From Tribonema minus (taxonomy: Eukaryota > Sar > Xanthophyceae > Tribonematales > Tribonemataceae), in assembly GCA_017506865.1 (NCBI GenBank), contig JAFCMP010000170.1:57647-121646 (forward strand): 64,000 nucleotides of DNA, read 5' to 3'. The position numbers and the translations under genes are program-made. How positions within the stretch are numbered: the first letter of the stretch is position 1; the number at the start of each line of letters is the position of its first letter. The notes beneath the pieces were generated by a model. That model made no database searches. It had not been told where the DNA came from and saw nothing but the letters and a program-made list of their open reading frames with translations. Positions 36,801-47,655 of the stretch are shown in pieces.

Positions 36801-37912
36801 CGCGTGCATGACACCGCTGGGCCTGTCGCATGATAATCTCCATTTTAGTGCATGCTGATCTGAACAGAACATCTGATTTACACATCCCCATGATCACTTC
36901 AGAAGCCTGTCTGTTGATCGCCTGACTGCGCGACCAGCAGCAAGGTGCCGGCTGAAACGGGGACTGCTAAGGGCACTGAAAATCAATCCAGAACACGCTC
37001 CGCGCATCCCCAGTTCTGCCAGGCAGGCTACGACCTTGGTCAGGACCGCAGCAGCTGACGACGCGCAGGTAAACGTCACGAACACATACATAAATACCCA
37101 CACAGGCGCTCTCTGTGAGTGTTGAAGTTGGTTGCCCGCACCTGTATACATATAACCTTCAAAGTATATGCAGCCATGCGGGCCTCTGACAAAGTGTTGA
37201 AGTCGGTCCCCCCCCCCCCCCCCCCCCCCCTCTCACCTGTGCGTGTGCTTCACCCAGTACCCCGTGTCGTGGTGCACGGGGATGTCGCAGCCCGACGGCA
37301 TCGACGCGAGCAGGCACCATGTATATAAACTTCATGTGGGCGCTCTTTAAACACTGTTGAAGTTGGCCCTCCTCACCTGTGCGTGTGCTTCACCCAGTAC
37401 CCCGTGTCATGGTGCACGGGAATGTCGCACCCCGGCGGCATCGACGCGAGCAGGCACCTCACCACGCGCTCCCGCGGCACGCCCAGCACGCGCAGCACCG
37501 GCGCCACCGCCGCGCGCCAGCGCTCCTCCCGCCACCACGGAAACCCATACACCCCCTTCAGAAAGTCGTCGCAGTACACGAGCACCGCCTTGCGCACCCC
37601 CCACCGGTCGTGCGCGGGGCGTGTGATGCGCACGTTGTCGCGCGCGTGCGCCGCCTCGTCCCACGCGGCGTCGCCGAGCTTGCTGAGCAGCGCTGCGAGG
37701 GGCGCCGCGCCGGCGGCGCCGCGCGAGAAGACGTAGGGCGCCGCCGCCGCGCGGAGAGTTCCGCGCGCGGACTGTTCCTCCACCGGCGCGGTCTTGTCCG
37801 CGAGGGAGACCTGGCCGGGGGGCGGTGTGGAGAGGGCGGGGGGTTCTTTGCTGACGCTGTGTTGAGGCTGCTGTTGCTGCTGCTGCTGGGGTGTGTCCTC
37901 TATCTCGCCCAT
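27891..37912 (-). CDS. Aspartyl/asparaginyl beta-hydroxylase-sulfotransferase fusion (10 exons)
   Basis: Exons, 5' to 3': 37912-37377, 36071-35948, 35127-34894, 33938-33813, 33084-32944, 32281-32212, 31463-31346, 29597-29468, 28505-28386, 28016-27891. All phases agree and the spliced frame is 575 codons including TAG. Residues about 60-250 form an Asp/Asn/Arg beta-hydroxylase domain: IPVHHDTGYWVKHTHR supplies the first metal-binding His, and NNQAKHAVRNDWD the second (H221). Residues about 290-574 form a PAPS-dependent sulfotransferase: 5'-phosphosulfate loop FIVIGAQKCGTTSMYEYLNQ, 3'-phosphate site RDPVKRAYSHYQ, then MLARGLYALQL, IVLLEDLFA and a C-terminal FYAPYNAQLAELLG. The linker is poly-Ala. 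ATG 37912 begins MGEIEDTP; an in-frame ATG lies at 38023. No clear membrane anchor is visible from 37912. Substrate is unknown. Confidence 0.88.
28190..28230 (-). repeat. Copy of the exon 9 3' end and donor (fusion gene)
   Basis: On the minus strand CTTTGCAGGACAGGGTGCGT matches the true exon 9 end (GTGCAGGACACGGTGCGTTG) and continues into the same intron text (TGTG(C/T)GGATG). It lies about 190 bp downstream of the real donor. Confidence 0.75.
29085..29390 (-). repeat. Copies of the exon 8 3' end and donor (fusion gene)
   Basis: Diverged versions of the exon 8 end (GCTGCAGCTGAGGCCGTGGC to GGCATCAAGGTACG) occur at about 29385-29326 and 29200-29090 on the minus strand. The flanking intron text is repeated with them (GTGAGTCAT or GTAAGTCAT, CATGATGACAGCACTAAC). 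Confidence 0.7.
30045..30804. other. AT-richer island with open frames inside fusion-gene intron 7
   Basis: This stretch is less GC-rich and less repetitive than the rest of the intron. A minus-strand frame stays open for about 219 codons (30704-30045, no ATG at its start). A plus-strand frame of 89 codons begins at a true ATG at 30535 (MASASEKDSTGDDDLP). Neither resembles a known family. It could be an insertion carrying a decayed or unknown gene. Confidence 0.3.
30868..31262 (-). repeat. Three copies of the exon 7 3' end and donor (fusion gene)
   Basis: The real exon end (CAGCAGCTCTCAGCAGCGAG to CGACGTGAGT, about 31400-31341) is repeated at about 31262-31199, 31085-31022 and 30932-30866. 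Each copy keeps a GTGAGTG donor and has an AG just before the copied part. TTCAAGT motifs fill the spacers. Confidence 0.9.
32735..32815 (-). repeat. Copy of the exon 5 3' end and donor (fusion gene)
   Basis: On the minus strand AGCACGCCATCGTACCTGCT to GCGCCACACGGTAACTT repeats the end of exon 5 (33020-32938). A shorter, weaker copy is near 32585-32612. The copy lies about 205 bp downstream of the real exon end. Confidence 0.85.
34388..34870 (-). repeat. Three tandem copies of the exon 3 3' end and donor (fusion gene)
   Basis: Units starting near 34888, 34725, 34548 and 34385 repeat with a spacing of about 163-177 bp. Each contains the exon end from TCGATTTGCTGAGC through GCCTTCATCGT(C/G)ATCGGCGC and a GTGCG(T/A)C donor, plus intron text with AACAGGAATGC and GTCACG. 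Only the unit farthest upstream in transcription is joined to the full exon 3. Confidence 0.93.
35716..35905 (-). repeat. Copies of the exon 2 3' end and donor (fusion gene)
   Basis: Minus-strand GAGCTCACCAACCAGGCGAA followed by GGTGTGCG (about 35745-35716) and a shorter version at about 35905-35883 resemble the real end (GAGCTTAACAACCAGGCCAA then GGTGCGTG, 35966-35941). Poly-C tracts separate them. Confidence 0.75.
37208..37318 (-). repeat. Copy of the exon 1 3' end and donor (fusion gene)
   Basis: The minus-strand copy runs from GCCTGCTCGCGTCGATGCCG to the CACGCACAGGTGAGAG donor. It matches exon 1 end 37460-37372 with a few substitutions, about 140 bp downstream. A C-run of about 24 bases lies next to it on the plus strand. 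Confidence 0.9.
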
Positions 37913-38236
37913 TGTGTCCAGGCTGCTGTGTGTATGATCACCTTGTGGTGTGGTTGGACGAGGGCTGATGCGGGGGCTGAAATTGTGCCCGTAAAACAGT
38001 GCTCTGTGAAGGACAATATGCATGCAACAAAGCAGCAGCAGCAGCAGCAATCAGCATCAGCGATCGATGCCATTGTGGATCAGCATCCAGGCTGCTGCAT
38101 GGTTCGCTAGCGCTGGCTTGTGATTGTGGCCGAAAGTCGTCATGCCGTCCAGTGCATCCATAGTTGTTGCAAGTGTTTCATGTACAGGTGATTGCTGATA
38201 GCAATGCGAATGGTGCAAAATGCCGCTCGGACTTAC

Positions 38237-38293
38237 AAGGCAGTAGTTGCTTTGCGCCAGCGGCGCCTGCACGTCCGCGCGGTTGAGTTCAAT
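38237..38293 (-). other. Candidate 19-codon 5' exon upstream of the fusion gene
   Basis: A CGACAG acceptor, 57 open bases (IELNRADVQAPLAQSNYCL) and a strong GTAAGT donor make a well-formed in-phase exon on the minus strand. No acceptor that clearly joins it to exon 1 of the fusion gene was found, apart from a weak one before the CAG tract. It may be a 5' exon of that gene or a chance match. Confidence 0.3.
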
Positions 38294-39081
38294 CTGTCGG
38301 TCTTGCCGTTGCACCGTTGCAACAGAATATCGTGTGGCTTTGATGGCGCGCTGATCTGTCACTACTGACTTCTGTTTTCCTTCCACTAACCTTGGTTGAA
38401 GTTGACATGCCCTCTTGAACTTTTAATGTGCCAGTTGAGGTTGGTTTATGTGAAGCCTGTAGGTACGCGTTGTTCACAAAGTTTATCCCTTCAGATTACG
38501 AGTACACACATGCATACATAGTCATATCTGATGAGCAAGACATCAGCTGCGTTAGGATTGCACACGATGATACATGTGGCGCACCATCTTTGTGTGTGCT
38601 GACACTAACACATGGGGCATCGTTTGGCTGCGGATGATCTGCCTAAGAAGCTGTTCTGACCCAACGTGCAACACCACAACTGCAGGAACAAACTATATCC
38701 AACAACATGACACCAGATGTGCATGATAGCGCTGCTATTGGAGAGCAAGAGTGTATCTCAATGCGATGCACAGGCAAACAGCTGAGACCTCCCCTGCAGT
38801 GGTGCAGACGCGCAGTCTTGCACAGCACACACAAACACACAGAATGGAGAGGGGTTTAATCTGCTGAACCGGCTGCTTTACTCACCATGCCAGCTGCTAC
38901 GAGGCATGTGCGCCCAGGCGTATCGGTGCGTGCGCAACCAGGATGCACAAGCAGCATAAGCCAGACCTACCTAGGGCGCCCTGTACCATCATGACGCTTT
39001 TTAAAACCACTGCAACTGCTGAACACGCAGGCGGTGCAGGCCCCTTCTAGCACTAGTGGATCGCCTGCACCGCGGCGCTGG
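38294..39081. other. Spacer between the fusion gene and the FNIP-repeat gene
   Basis: No supported gene or notable repeat was found. Confidence 0.4.
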
Positions 39082-40581
39082 CTAATCTACTACGCGAAAA
39101 AGCAACACATCAGATACAAATGTCTGCGGCAGAGGCGGCAGCGGGCGCGGGTAGCTGAGCCCAACGTACACGTGCCTCAAGGACGGCCTGAGATCCAGCA
39201 GGTGCGTGTAACTGTCGCCGATGCGCAGGTCCTCGAGGGCCGCCGGCAGCATGACCGGCGCGTTGAAGCACTCGCCCATGCGAAAAACGCGCAGCGTGTC
39301 TGGCAGATGTGGCTGCAGCTCCTGCTGGAAGTCATGTCCGAGCACGAGCACTTCGAGGGCGGGGGGGAGCGTCTGCAGGGGGTGGTTGTAGGTCCAGCCG
39401 AGCAGTAGCTTGCGGAGCGTCGCCGGCAGACAGCCGAGGGGGTGGTTGAAGTTGTCGCAAATCTCCAGATCGAGCACGCGCAGCGCACAGGGCAGGCGCC
39501 CCAGCGGGTGATCGTAGTGACTGAAGTGGTGCTCTGGGAACACTGTGCCGAGTGTCAGCGCTGTGAGGCCTCGCGGCAGCTCCCCCAGCGGCTGTGTGAA
39601 CCTTGGGCCGAGGCTGAGGGATGTGAGGCTCGGAGGCAGGGGGCCTAGCGCGCTGTTGAAGGCGGCGACATGCTGCAGGTTGAGGACTCTGAGGCACTGC
39701 GGCAGCTGGCCCAGGATGGGGTGAACTCTGGTGTCGGGGTGCGCCGACAGCTCGAGAGTCTCCAGGCCACGCGGCAGAGGCGCCAGGATGTGCGTGATAG
39801 CTCCGTCCCAGAAGGGCATGTAGACCACCTTCAAACGCACGAGGCTGTGCGGCAACGGCGCAATGGGCCAGCGGGGGTCCCACCACAACAGCCGAAGCTC
39901 CTGAAGAGGGAATGCGAAGCCTGCTGCGGGCGCAGGCAGGAGACTCGTGAGCTCGGAGCTCGCGCTCGTCAAATACCTGAGAGTAAAATCCTTTGGGGTG
40001 ATGCTGGTCAGTGAAGCGGGGAACTGGCAGCGCACGGACAGCACCAGACCCCCCAGCTCCAGTGTCTCCAGGCGCGGCGGTAGGGCAAAATCCACTCCTA
40101 TGTCTATTGAGCGCAAGACGCGTCCCTTGGCGCTTCTGCCTAAGCTGAGAAATCGCACACTGTCTGGCAGAGAATCGATCAGCGCCGCTATGCCCTCAGC
40201 TTCTGCATCCGCCAGCGCCTTGATTGTGACGCACTGGAGTTGACGGGGCATCGCCAGCAGCGGGCCGCGAATACGCCTAAGCTCCAGTGACTGAATTTCT
40301 CCCGAAAGGTCGAGCTGAGGGTGCGCGTTGTGCACCTCGAGGAGCTTGATTAGTTGGGTGTCGAGTATCCTTCGCAGTGCGGTGTACGGCATGTCCTCCG
40401 TGGCAGTGACGCTGACAGTCAGCTTGACGTCTCGCTGCAGCTCCTTGTTGAGCCCCAAGGCGCATTTTGGAAGGAGCGATAGCGAAGCCATAGCCTTGAA
40501 CACTTCCACGACCGTAGATCGCTGAATGCTGGTGCTGAATGCTGTGGTGCGCACGCCAGCTCCTTGCTTTGAGGACCGCAT
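39082..40581 (-). CDS. FNIP/leucine-rich-repeat protein, single exon
   Basis: A true ATG at 40581 opens an uninterrupted 499-codon frame to TAG at 39084-39082. From about residue 150 onward the protein consists of repeats of about 20-25 residues with the pattern LPxxLxxLxLGxxFNxPLGx, for example LPPSLTSLSLGPRFTQPLGE. This pattern resembles FNIP-type leucine-rich repeats known from Dictyostelium and giant viruses. The N-terminal 140 residues have no recognised domain; no signal peptide or membrane segment is evident. Such repeats usually bind proteins; the partner is unknown. It is the only clearly intronless gene in an intron-rich window, and no junction-type duplications surround it. Confidence 0.82.
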   Translation of the reverse strand: MRSSKQGAGVRTTAFSTSIQRSTVVEVFKAMASLSLLPKCALGLNKELQRDVKLTVSVTATEDMPYTALRRILDTQLIKLLEVHNAHPQLDLSGEIQSLELRRIRGPLLAMPRQLQCVTIKALADAEAEGIAALIDSLPDSVRFLSLGRSAKGRVLRSIDIGVDFALPPRLETLELGGLVLSVRCQFPASLTSITPKDFTLRYLTSASSELTSLLPAPAAGFAFPLQELRLLWWDPRWPIAPLPHSLVRLKVVYMPFWDGAITHILAPLPRGLETLELSAHPDTRVHPILGQLPQCLRVLNLQHVAAFNSALGPLPPSLTSLSLGPRFTQPLGELPRGLTALTLGTVFPEHHFSHYDHPLGRLPCALRVLDLEICDNFNHPLGCLPATLRKLLLGWTYNHPLQTLPPALEVLVLGHDFQQELQPHLPDTLRVFRMGECFNAPVMLPAALEDLRIGDSYTHLLDLRPSLRHVYVGLSYPRPLPPLPQTFVSDVLLFRVVD

Positions 40582-43142
40582 ATTTGTCAGCCCCAGCGTA
40601 AGGATGTTGCTTTCTGCTCAAGCAAAAGTATGTGAGCTACTGCTGCAGGTGCAAGTGGCCTCCAGCTCTTACGCCAACAAGTTCAAAGTTGAGGTTTCCA
40701 AAAACTCAATTTTCATGGATATATGGATCCACCCTTTGTTGGTTTTTGCAGCATACTTTGTGGTTTCTGCAAAACCTTTCGAAACAGGATTGCGATTGGA
40801 AGCATCAACTTTGAAGTATGATGACTTTCAGCAACACGCACAGTAAGTATGACAGAGAGCTCTAGGTTCCTTGAGCCACACCATTACTTCAAATGAGAGA
40901 GACATGCTAAGAGTTGTATGCGCAACACCACACACATGAAGTATGACAGACAGCCACACCGATTACTTCACATTTATGAGCGACATACTGAGCTAATGAT
41001 TGATTTGCGGAAAATCCGACAAGGCCCATTCCAAAGTAATCTCATCAAGAGGCTCAAGTGCACCATGGTGAGTGGCGAGCAAGATGCCCACCCCTTGCGT
41101 ATAGCAAAACAGACATGCACGCAGCGGCAAGCAAATCTTCAGAGCTGACTTGCAAGCAATGCAAGCGGTGATGGACAAGCAATGCTTAAAAGCGCAACGG
41201 GTTCAAGTTGGACAGGACTTGTGTGTTGACATGTCGGTAAACAGGCTGTAACGTCGACCCTAGGAACCAAGGACTCAGTGCAAGGCAGCACCTGACGCAT
41301 CGTCTGAGACAGCACTGGAATCACTTGTGCAACTTGAAGAGAATGCATTCTGAGTGCGGCTGAGCCCCCTCTGCCGCCCCCATTTTGCCCCCCCCCCCCC
41401 CCCCACGCCTTGCGCATTGGCAGCTTGAAGAATCTTCAAGAACAAGGCGTTTGGTTGCGGAGCACAAAGCTGCCCCGGGAATGCTTCTGTATTGCCCCTG
41501 TCGCCGCGCACGCCGCGGCGCACAGCGCGGTGCAGCGCGCGGCCCTGTAGCCGGCTGCCGCTGAGATGCAGCGAAAGGGGTCATGGCGCTGTCGCGTACT
41601 GCAGTGAATAGGGCGCGTCGCTGAGGGCGTGACCCCACAACATGAAGGGGCACCATTGGCGCTTCAGCTGCTTTCAAGGCATACGACTCAATGAAGGGCA
41701 TCACTGGCGCTGCCGAGTCAATTTTCCAAGCGTAGGACTCGATGAATGAGCGTGGCTTTGCGCGCAGCGGCAGCGCGTGCGCGCATCATCTTATGCAGGG
41801 GACATCGGATCATCACGGGGGGGGGGGGCGGTGCGCGCACCCCCTGCGCCACCTCTGCTGTCACAGTGCAACAGGAGAGCGCGCCGAGGCGCGCAGCAAA
41901 GCAGCCGCAAAGGGGTAGGTAGGTATCTACGCGTGCGCCCAGGTGTCGTCGATGCAACGCATCTCCGAGTCGGAATCTGCACAAACGCTAGTGTCGGACG
42001 GGGGTGCAGCGCCCAGGCGCGCATACATACGCGGCGGCGGGAACTTCGATTGAATGTGGCGGCGGTGCGCGCGTCACATGATGCAGCAGCCGCCGCAGCG
42101 CCGCTGATTTCGAACGACAACGTAGCCCTCCGACCAGCCGTACAGCGGCGCTTCGAGGTCGACGGACGGCTCAGTCCTGCCAGCAGTGCACGCATGAGAC
42201 ACGATGGCAGCACGCAGCGGCATTGCGAATAAGCAGGAGAAATGTACTACTCTGGGACGGAGGGTCGTGTCAAGCGCGCTACCCTCCCAAACTCTGTCTT
42301 GGGGGCTTGAACGTTAACTCCAAAACGAGCTTTCTGAATAGCGTTTGAGCATGACTCTGGCCGGGATTACTCGCACTGATTTTGAGGCAACTCCGCATTG
42401 GTAACTTGGAGGAGGCTTCTTCACGGTCAGCAGGCTGCTCAAAACAGTGCATGATGCAGTCCATGCACTCACGCGCACCGTCAGCAGAGCGCATGCATGT
42501 ACATGCCCACAACAGCCAGCGCAACACTGCAGGAGCACCGAAACGCAGTGTGCGAGTATGCCGCGTTCAGCGCTAGTGCTTCACACTTTGCGGCATGCAA
42601 TTTTCAACAACTAGGATGACGTGGCTGAAACAACAGTTTGTTACTTGTTGAACAGTTCACAGTGCCGTGGTGGTGCTGCCATCAGCCCCAGATCCATACT
42701 GCTGCTACTGCTCCGCTCTGAAGAATGCCAACAAAGTGACCTGCTGTGCAGCATTTGCAATGATGTAAACATGAACTATGGCGCATCCCGTGCATGTGAG
42801 CGGTGCTGCGGCCTGTGCATGAGCATTCGCTTGCTGCCGCGGACGCTGCGGCAGGTTCTGTACAGCAGTACTTTGAAGAAATATACGGTTGCAATATATG
42901 AGCAAGACCTTGTACATGAGCCAATGATTTGTAACTGAACATGCACGCTAGTTTCTCCCAATACTCATCACGCGTGGCATCATGCAGTGGCGCTGCCGCA
43001 GCGCCCCCTGCAGCAGCGCTCATACCACAATGTTGCTGCCGGAATTGGCACTGCAGAAGCACCACCGACCTTGTGTGGTAGGAACCTGACCTGCTACTGT
43101 TATGTGTTCTCTAAATTTATTACAAGTAGTACTCTTTCAAAA

Positions 43143-43232
43143 GTCACACGACATGCAGATTCCGTACAGCAGCATCAAGTTAGACCATCATCTGGGCTTT
43201 TTCGCGCCCTGAGCGAGAGTTAAGAAAAAGTA
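43143..43232 (+). repeat. Dispersed repeat family A, full copy
   Basis: It contains ACACGACATGCAGATTCCGT, CATCATCTGGGCTTTTTCGC and GAGCGAGAGTTAAGAAAAAG in order. This is the only full copy outside the SART3 gene in the window. Confidence 0.75.
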
Positions 43233-43914
43233 CATCTTGCTTTCGAATACTTCAAAGGGCCTCTTCAGAAGCTCCATCTTGCACGGTAGGAACCTCAACA
43301 ACTACTGTAGCATGGACCGGTCCAGCACTAGTTGAGTACTGTTCCTACCTACCCTGCGTCAGGACTGTTTCTCCACTTGCATGAGAAACCCAGCCTGTGC
43401 TGGTCAAGTGCTGTTCTGCACTCCTGCACTGGGTCCACCTCGGGTGTCCTACTCTGCCACATGATTCACTTCAAGTTGGTGTCTTCATGCAGTCAAAAAA
43501 ATAAAAGTAGGTAGAAATTTCAAAAGCTACTGTCGCATGTTCTACTTTGAAGTATTTACATCTTGCGCTTCCAGAAAAGTACCTGAGCGGGAGTGGCGGG
43601 GCATCTTGTGGCAGCAACGCCGCCGCCGCCGCCGCCGCTGCGGCGGCCGCAACCTCTTTTGACGATGGTTCCGGTTTTGACAGCGACCCTTTGGCACTAG
43701 GCAATGACGACGGTGAGTCAGCACCGCCGCTGGTCTGTCAACGGGGGATAGCGTGCGGAAGCAGAAGGCCACGGAGCACAATATATCTGTCAAACAGCTG
43801 TTGTGACTGAATCGCCCACCACAATAAGCTGAAACATTGTCCCCTCGGACTTCCCGGCTTCAGACCCCCCTATCAGGGGCCTAAAGGGGGAGGAGAGCGG
43901 CCGCTGGGGGGAAC

Positions 43915-44350
43915 TAGCTCAAAAACGCTCTTCTCTGCAGCTTCCTGCAGGTCCATCTCGCTGATGGTCGGCGTCGTGCGCCAGTGCTCTTATGTCTGAA
44001 GTTTGAGTTGAAGTTAAGCTGGATGTTCATACCAGGGTGTCGCCTGCAGGAGCATCTGCGGCTGGTGCTTGTGTGCATCATGGCTGAATGTCAAATGAAT
44101 GAAATGCAACTCGAGGTGTATATTGCAGTTCTCGTACACATGAAATGCCCGCGCACGCGCACCTCACGTGCCCCGCCCACGGGGTCCGTCTCGCTGATGG
44201 ACGCCGTCGCCTGCGCGAGCGTGCGCTAATGTCCGGGCCCTGAGAATGTCTGAACTTCAACTTGAAGTACCTGCTGCAAGAATTCATACGTCGCGCGCGC
44301 GCACCTCTCGCACCCCCCCACGGGGTCCATCTCGCTGATGCACGGCGTTG
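43915..44350 (-). repeat. Copies of the 3' end and donor of exon 44676-44482
   Basis: Minus-strand CGTCCATCAGCGAGATGGA(T/C)CC followed by GCGAGAGGTGCG recurs at about 44345-44290, 44205-44155 and, less well, 43980-43950 after the real end at 44520-44480. The donor is preserved or nearly so in the first two copies. Confidence 0.85.
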
Positions 44351-44481
44351 CCTGCGCTGGCTACTGTTCAATTGGAATCATATGCTGCAAGTGCTCGTAC
44401 ATGAACCGTCGCGCGTGCGCAGGTGTCTGAATGAACAACCTCACATGTCTGAACTTCAACTTTCAGTTATGCTGCACGCAC

Positions 44482-47400
44482 CTCTCGCGCCCCGCCTACA
44501 GGATCCATCTCGCTGATGGACGGCGTCGCCTGCGCGAGCATCTGCGGCCGGCGCGCCGCCTCGCGCACGCTGAGGCGCGGCTTGCTCACCGCCACGTTGA
44601 TGACCGCGAGGCCGCCTCGCAGGCTCAGCCGGCGCCGCGTGACGCTGTTGCGCCGCTCCGACGCGCCGTCCTGCGCCTGCTCAGTTGCGCAGATATATCG
44701 GTGCGTCAAAGCAGGCAGCTGACAACTCGGGTCCAGTTCAATGCGCACAAGGCGATTGCGGTGTTGCCGACATTGAATGCTCGACGAGTTCTGGTGTGGT
44801 TCAAGGCTAGTCAGCCTTAGCCGCTGGCTACGCTCAGCCGGCGCCGCGCGACGCTGTTGCGCCACTCCGAGGCGCCGTCCTGCACCTGCGACATTATTCA
44901 GCAACCGGCAAATGTGTGAGTAACTGACAGTGGTGACCGCGCACATTGTCGCTCGCAACAAACGACCGCTGCCGGTGGACAAACGGAACCCCGAGCCACG
45001 GTACAGCATCGCACGCACTTCCAATATTTTTCAGCATCGCCCATCAAGGTGCAAACATCTCCATCAGCGACTGAAGGCATAACATGACTGATTGCATAAC
45101 GCGGATGACTGAGACCGTTGTTCCACGCACATTGTCGCTCGCCACGAACGACCGCTGCCGATGCATGAAGGACCCTGAGCCGCGGTGCAGCATGGCGCGG
45201 AAGCTGTTGCGCGGGCTCGCCACCGGCGAACCGGCGGCGGTGTTTGCGTCGGGGAGGGGGAACTGCGGGGGGGGGGGGGGGGGGGGGGGGGCAGCAGCAG
45301 TGCACACAAGCAAAAAGTTTGTCAGATAGAACGTGTTTCCTGCCAGGATTTCAGTGCTTCCTACCATGTTTTCACCATGCTTTTCTGTTCTGGTTTTGGC
45401 ACAAGGTCTCATTCATCGTGCACCCCGCAGTAGTGCCTATACCTTATGTGTGGGTATTCGCCGGTGCTGCGGGGCGGCAGCGGCAGCAGCGAACACGGGC
45501 GCCGAGTCAGTGTCAAACAGTACACGCGCACTCAAGCGCCTGTACTTCAAGGTATATGTACACTCGCAGGTGCAGCTCACAGGGGTGCCAGTATTTGTTG
45601 TGGAGTGGTGGAAGGAGTGTGCGGGTATCGGTGCTCGATGAGAGGATTGCCCACGCGACGCGCGCTGTGCAGTGCTGCAGATGCCTCCAAGTGCGCGGTT
45701 TGCTAGGTCACGCGACCGAATCAGTCCCATGAGGCAGGTGGCCTTCATCTCAACAGTACAGTAACCGTTACGTCAGACACAGATATGTGGAGTGCGCACT
45801 GGTTGCGGCGCGCGCTTCAACCACGGACCACCAGGGCCCTAAGTGCTGGTACTTTCTGGAATCTGGAGATGGTGATGTTTGCTTCTGTGGTGCCTTGGTC
45901 ACGAGATTGCCGATGACATTTTGCTAGCAGCATGATCACCAGAGTCACCCTGCAGACAAGATTCATATCACCAATATGTACAATCACTGCACAGGCGTGA
46001 AGTATAATATGATGTAGTCTCGAAATCCTCTGTGTACAGAGCACTTCGAGAGGCACTTCAAATACTGAGGTGGTCCATCCTTCCTATCTGACCCACGTTT
46101 AGCTCTTGAATATGGCAGCAAAGCTCTGATCGCTACAACAGGCCATTGCCGTGTACGTACTAGAAGTATACCTACCTTTCTAAATTAAAGTGCGCAAGTT
46201 TTCCATGTTTCCAGCACTTTGATAAATCAACCGCCTCTCCATTCCTGTTTGGTGGTATTTTAGTAAGTAGCATCCCGCAGTCTTCGGATCTGATTTCATA
46301 CAATCCTATGCGGCTCAATGGTCACCAGATTCTATGCTGAACGTTGCTCTGTCAAGTGCGCGACTGTCTGCTCTGTAGACGGAATCACAGAGTCTACGGA
46401 TCTGATTTTACACGACGCTACAGGGCTCAATGGTCACCAGATCATTGCTGAACGTTGATCTGTGAAGCACACGACTGTCAGCTCTCTAGAGTTGCTGCTC
46501 AGAATTCGCTGGTTAGTTGCGCCGCGTGCGTGCGGGAAGCGATTCATCCAGTCAGGCACGCGCTATGGCCGCTGCGCACCTTGATCGCCAGGTAGCGGTC
46601 GAAGAAGCTGCTGTCGATGAACTGGGGGATTACGTCCTGCGGGAGAGGGAAACGGGGGAGGGGAGGAGCATCACAGGCAGAAGTTGCAGGCGAGGTCGGC
46701 AAGTGTCGCCATGAGATGCAGTGCCGCAACCACATCCTGCAAGCTTCACTATAAGATGTCACCATTCTATTTTCATAGATCTCTGCTGCGAGAGGGTGTG
46801 CTGCCTGTCTATCCGGAGCTGCTGTATCAACAGCAGTCGCGTCTTCGTGTGCCATGGCTGCTTGATGAGCACTGAGGCGCTGCGTCAGCAGAACTAGCAG
46901 AGCATTGCGGCGACGCTTTTTAAGAGACGACTCTTAATAACAGCACTCAGTGCTGTGGAGCGATGTGGCGTTGCGCTGAAGCCGTGCGGAGTCACACCAC
47001 ACACACTCAGGGCGACACCGCCAGCTGGTGTTGCGTCAGGTGGGGCGCAGCACAGTACAGGTACAATTTCCGCCCCTCAAGCGGAAGCAAATAAAACGCC
47101 CTAGGCAAGCATCAATAAAAAGTACATGAGCACCACTCTCACTGGCCTACTTGGTCCTAGTAGAAAACTTCAACTTCATTTGCGCCGCACCCCCCCCGTG
47201 CTCAACCCCATACAGAGGGTCCTGCTTCGACCATGAGCAAGAAATGAAAACGATGACTGCGGCAAGGCAATACGTTGTTGCCGTGCAGAGTTGCAGTGAG
47301 CTGCAGCTGCGCTCACGCTGGTAATTTAGCTTACGCCTTCACCAATATCACTCCTCAGTCATGAACGGAAGCTGGGAGTTGCAAGCCTGCTCGATGCGCA

Positions 47401-47621
47401 ATGCAATTCAATCACAACGGCTACTTCAAGTATGAATTCATGAATGCACAGACGTCCCACCTGAGCGATGGTCGTGTCCACGCTCTGGCTGATGATCTCG
47501 TCGAAGATGCATTCGCTGGGGACCTGCGAGCGAACCCGCAGGGTAAGGGTTAGGGTGAGGATTAGGATGAGGGGTAGGCTTTTGGGTTAGGGCAAGCGAC
47601 CCTACAGATCAGACACACAAG

Positions 47622-47655
<34 letters not shown>

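Larger units (their letters stand above)
35040..37912 (-). other. Hydroxylase half of the fusion protein
   Basis: Exons 1-3 encode a complete domain of the Asp_Arg_Hydrox family: an N-terminal segment with RPAHDRWGVRKAVLVYCDDF, the metal-binding VHHD motif, a KVRFRVG strand, a GEVIELNNQ turn, and the distal His followed by RVHLILDYVE. Family members use Fe(II) and 2-oxoglutarate to hydroxylate side chains. The metal-binding residues appear intact. Confidence 0.85.
40582..44481. other. Region with fragments only; possible 3' part of the CNBD/RGS gene
   Basis: No complete gene was recognised. A minus-strand stretch at 41765-41560 holds three similar acceptor-plus-exon pieces (CAGCGCCA(G/A)TG and a PFIESYALK-type reading). 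At 43715-43590 a minus-strand open piece (SLSKPEPSSKEV, then poly-Ala) has an acceptor and a CTCAGGTACTT donor. Either could be downstream exons of the gene that ends unresolved at 44482. Repeat family A occurs at 43143-43232. Confidence 0.35.

Noticed and set aside
38023-38050. Poly-Leu N-terminal signal anchor for the fusion protein
   Set aside because: The Leu run comes from a CAG repeat read on the minus strand and begins with TTG right after a stop; the first ATG in frame (38023) lies after the run.
37379-38110. 243-codon plus-strand frame opposite fusion-gene exon 1
   Set aside because: The minus strand encodes the conserved hydroxylase motifs in the same place.
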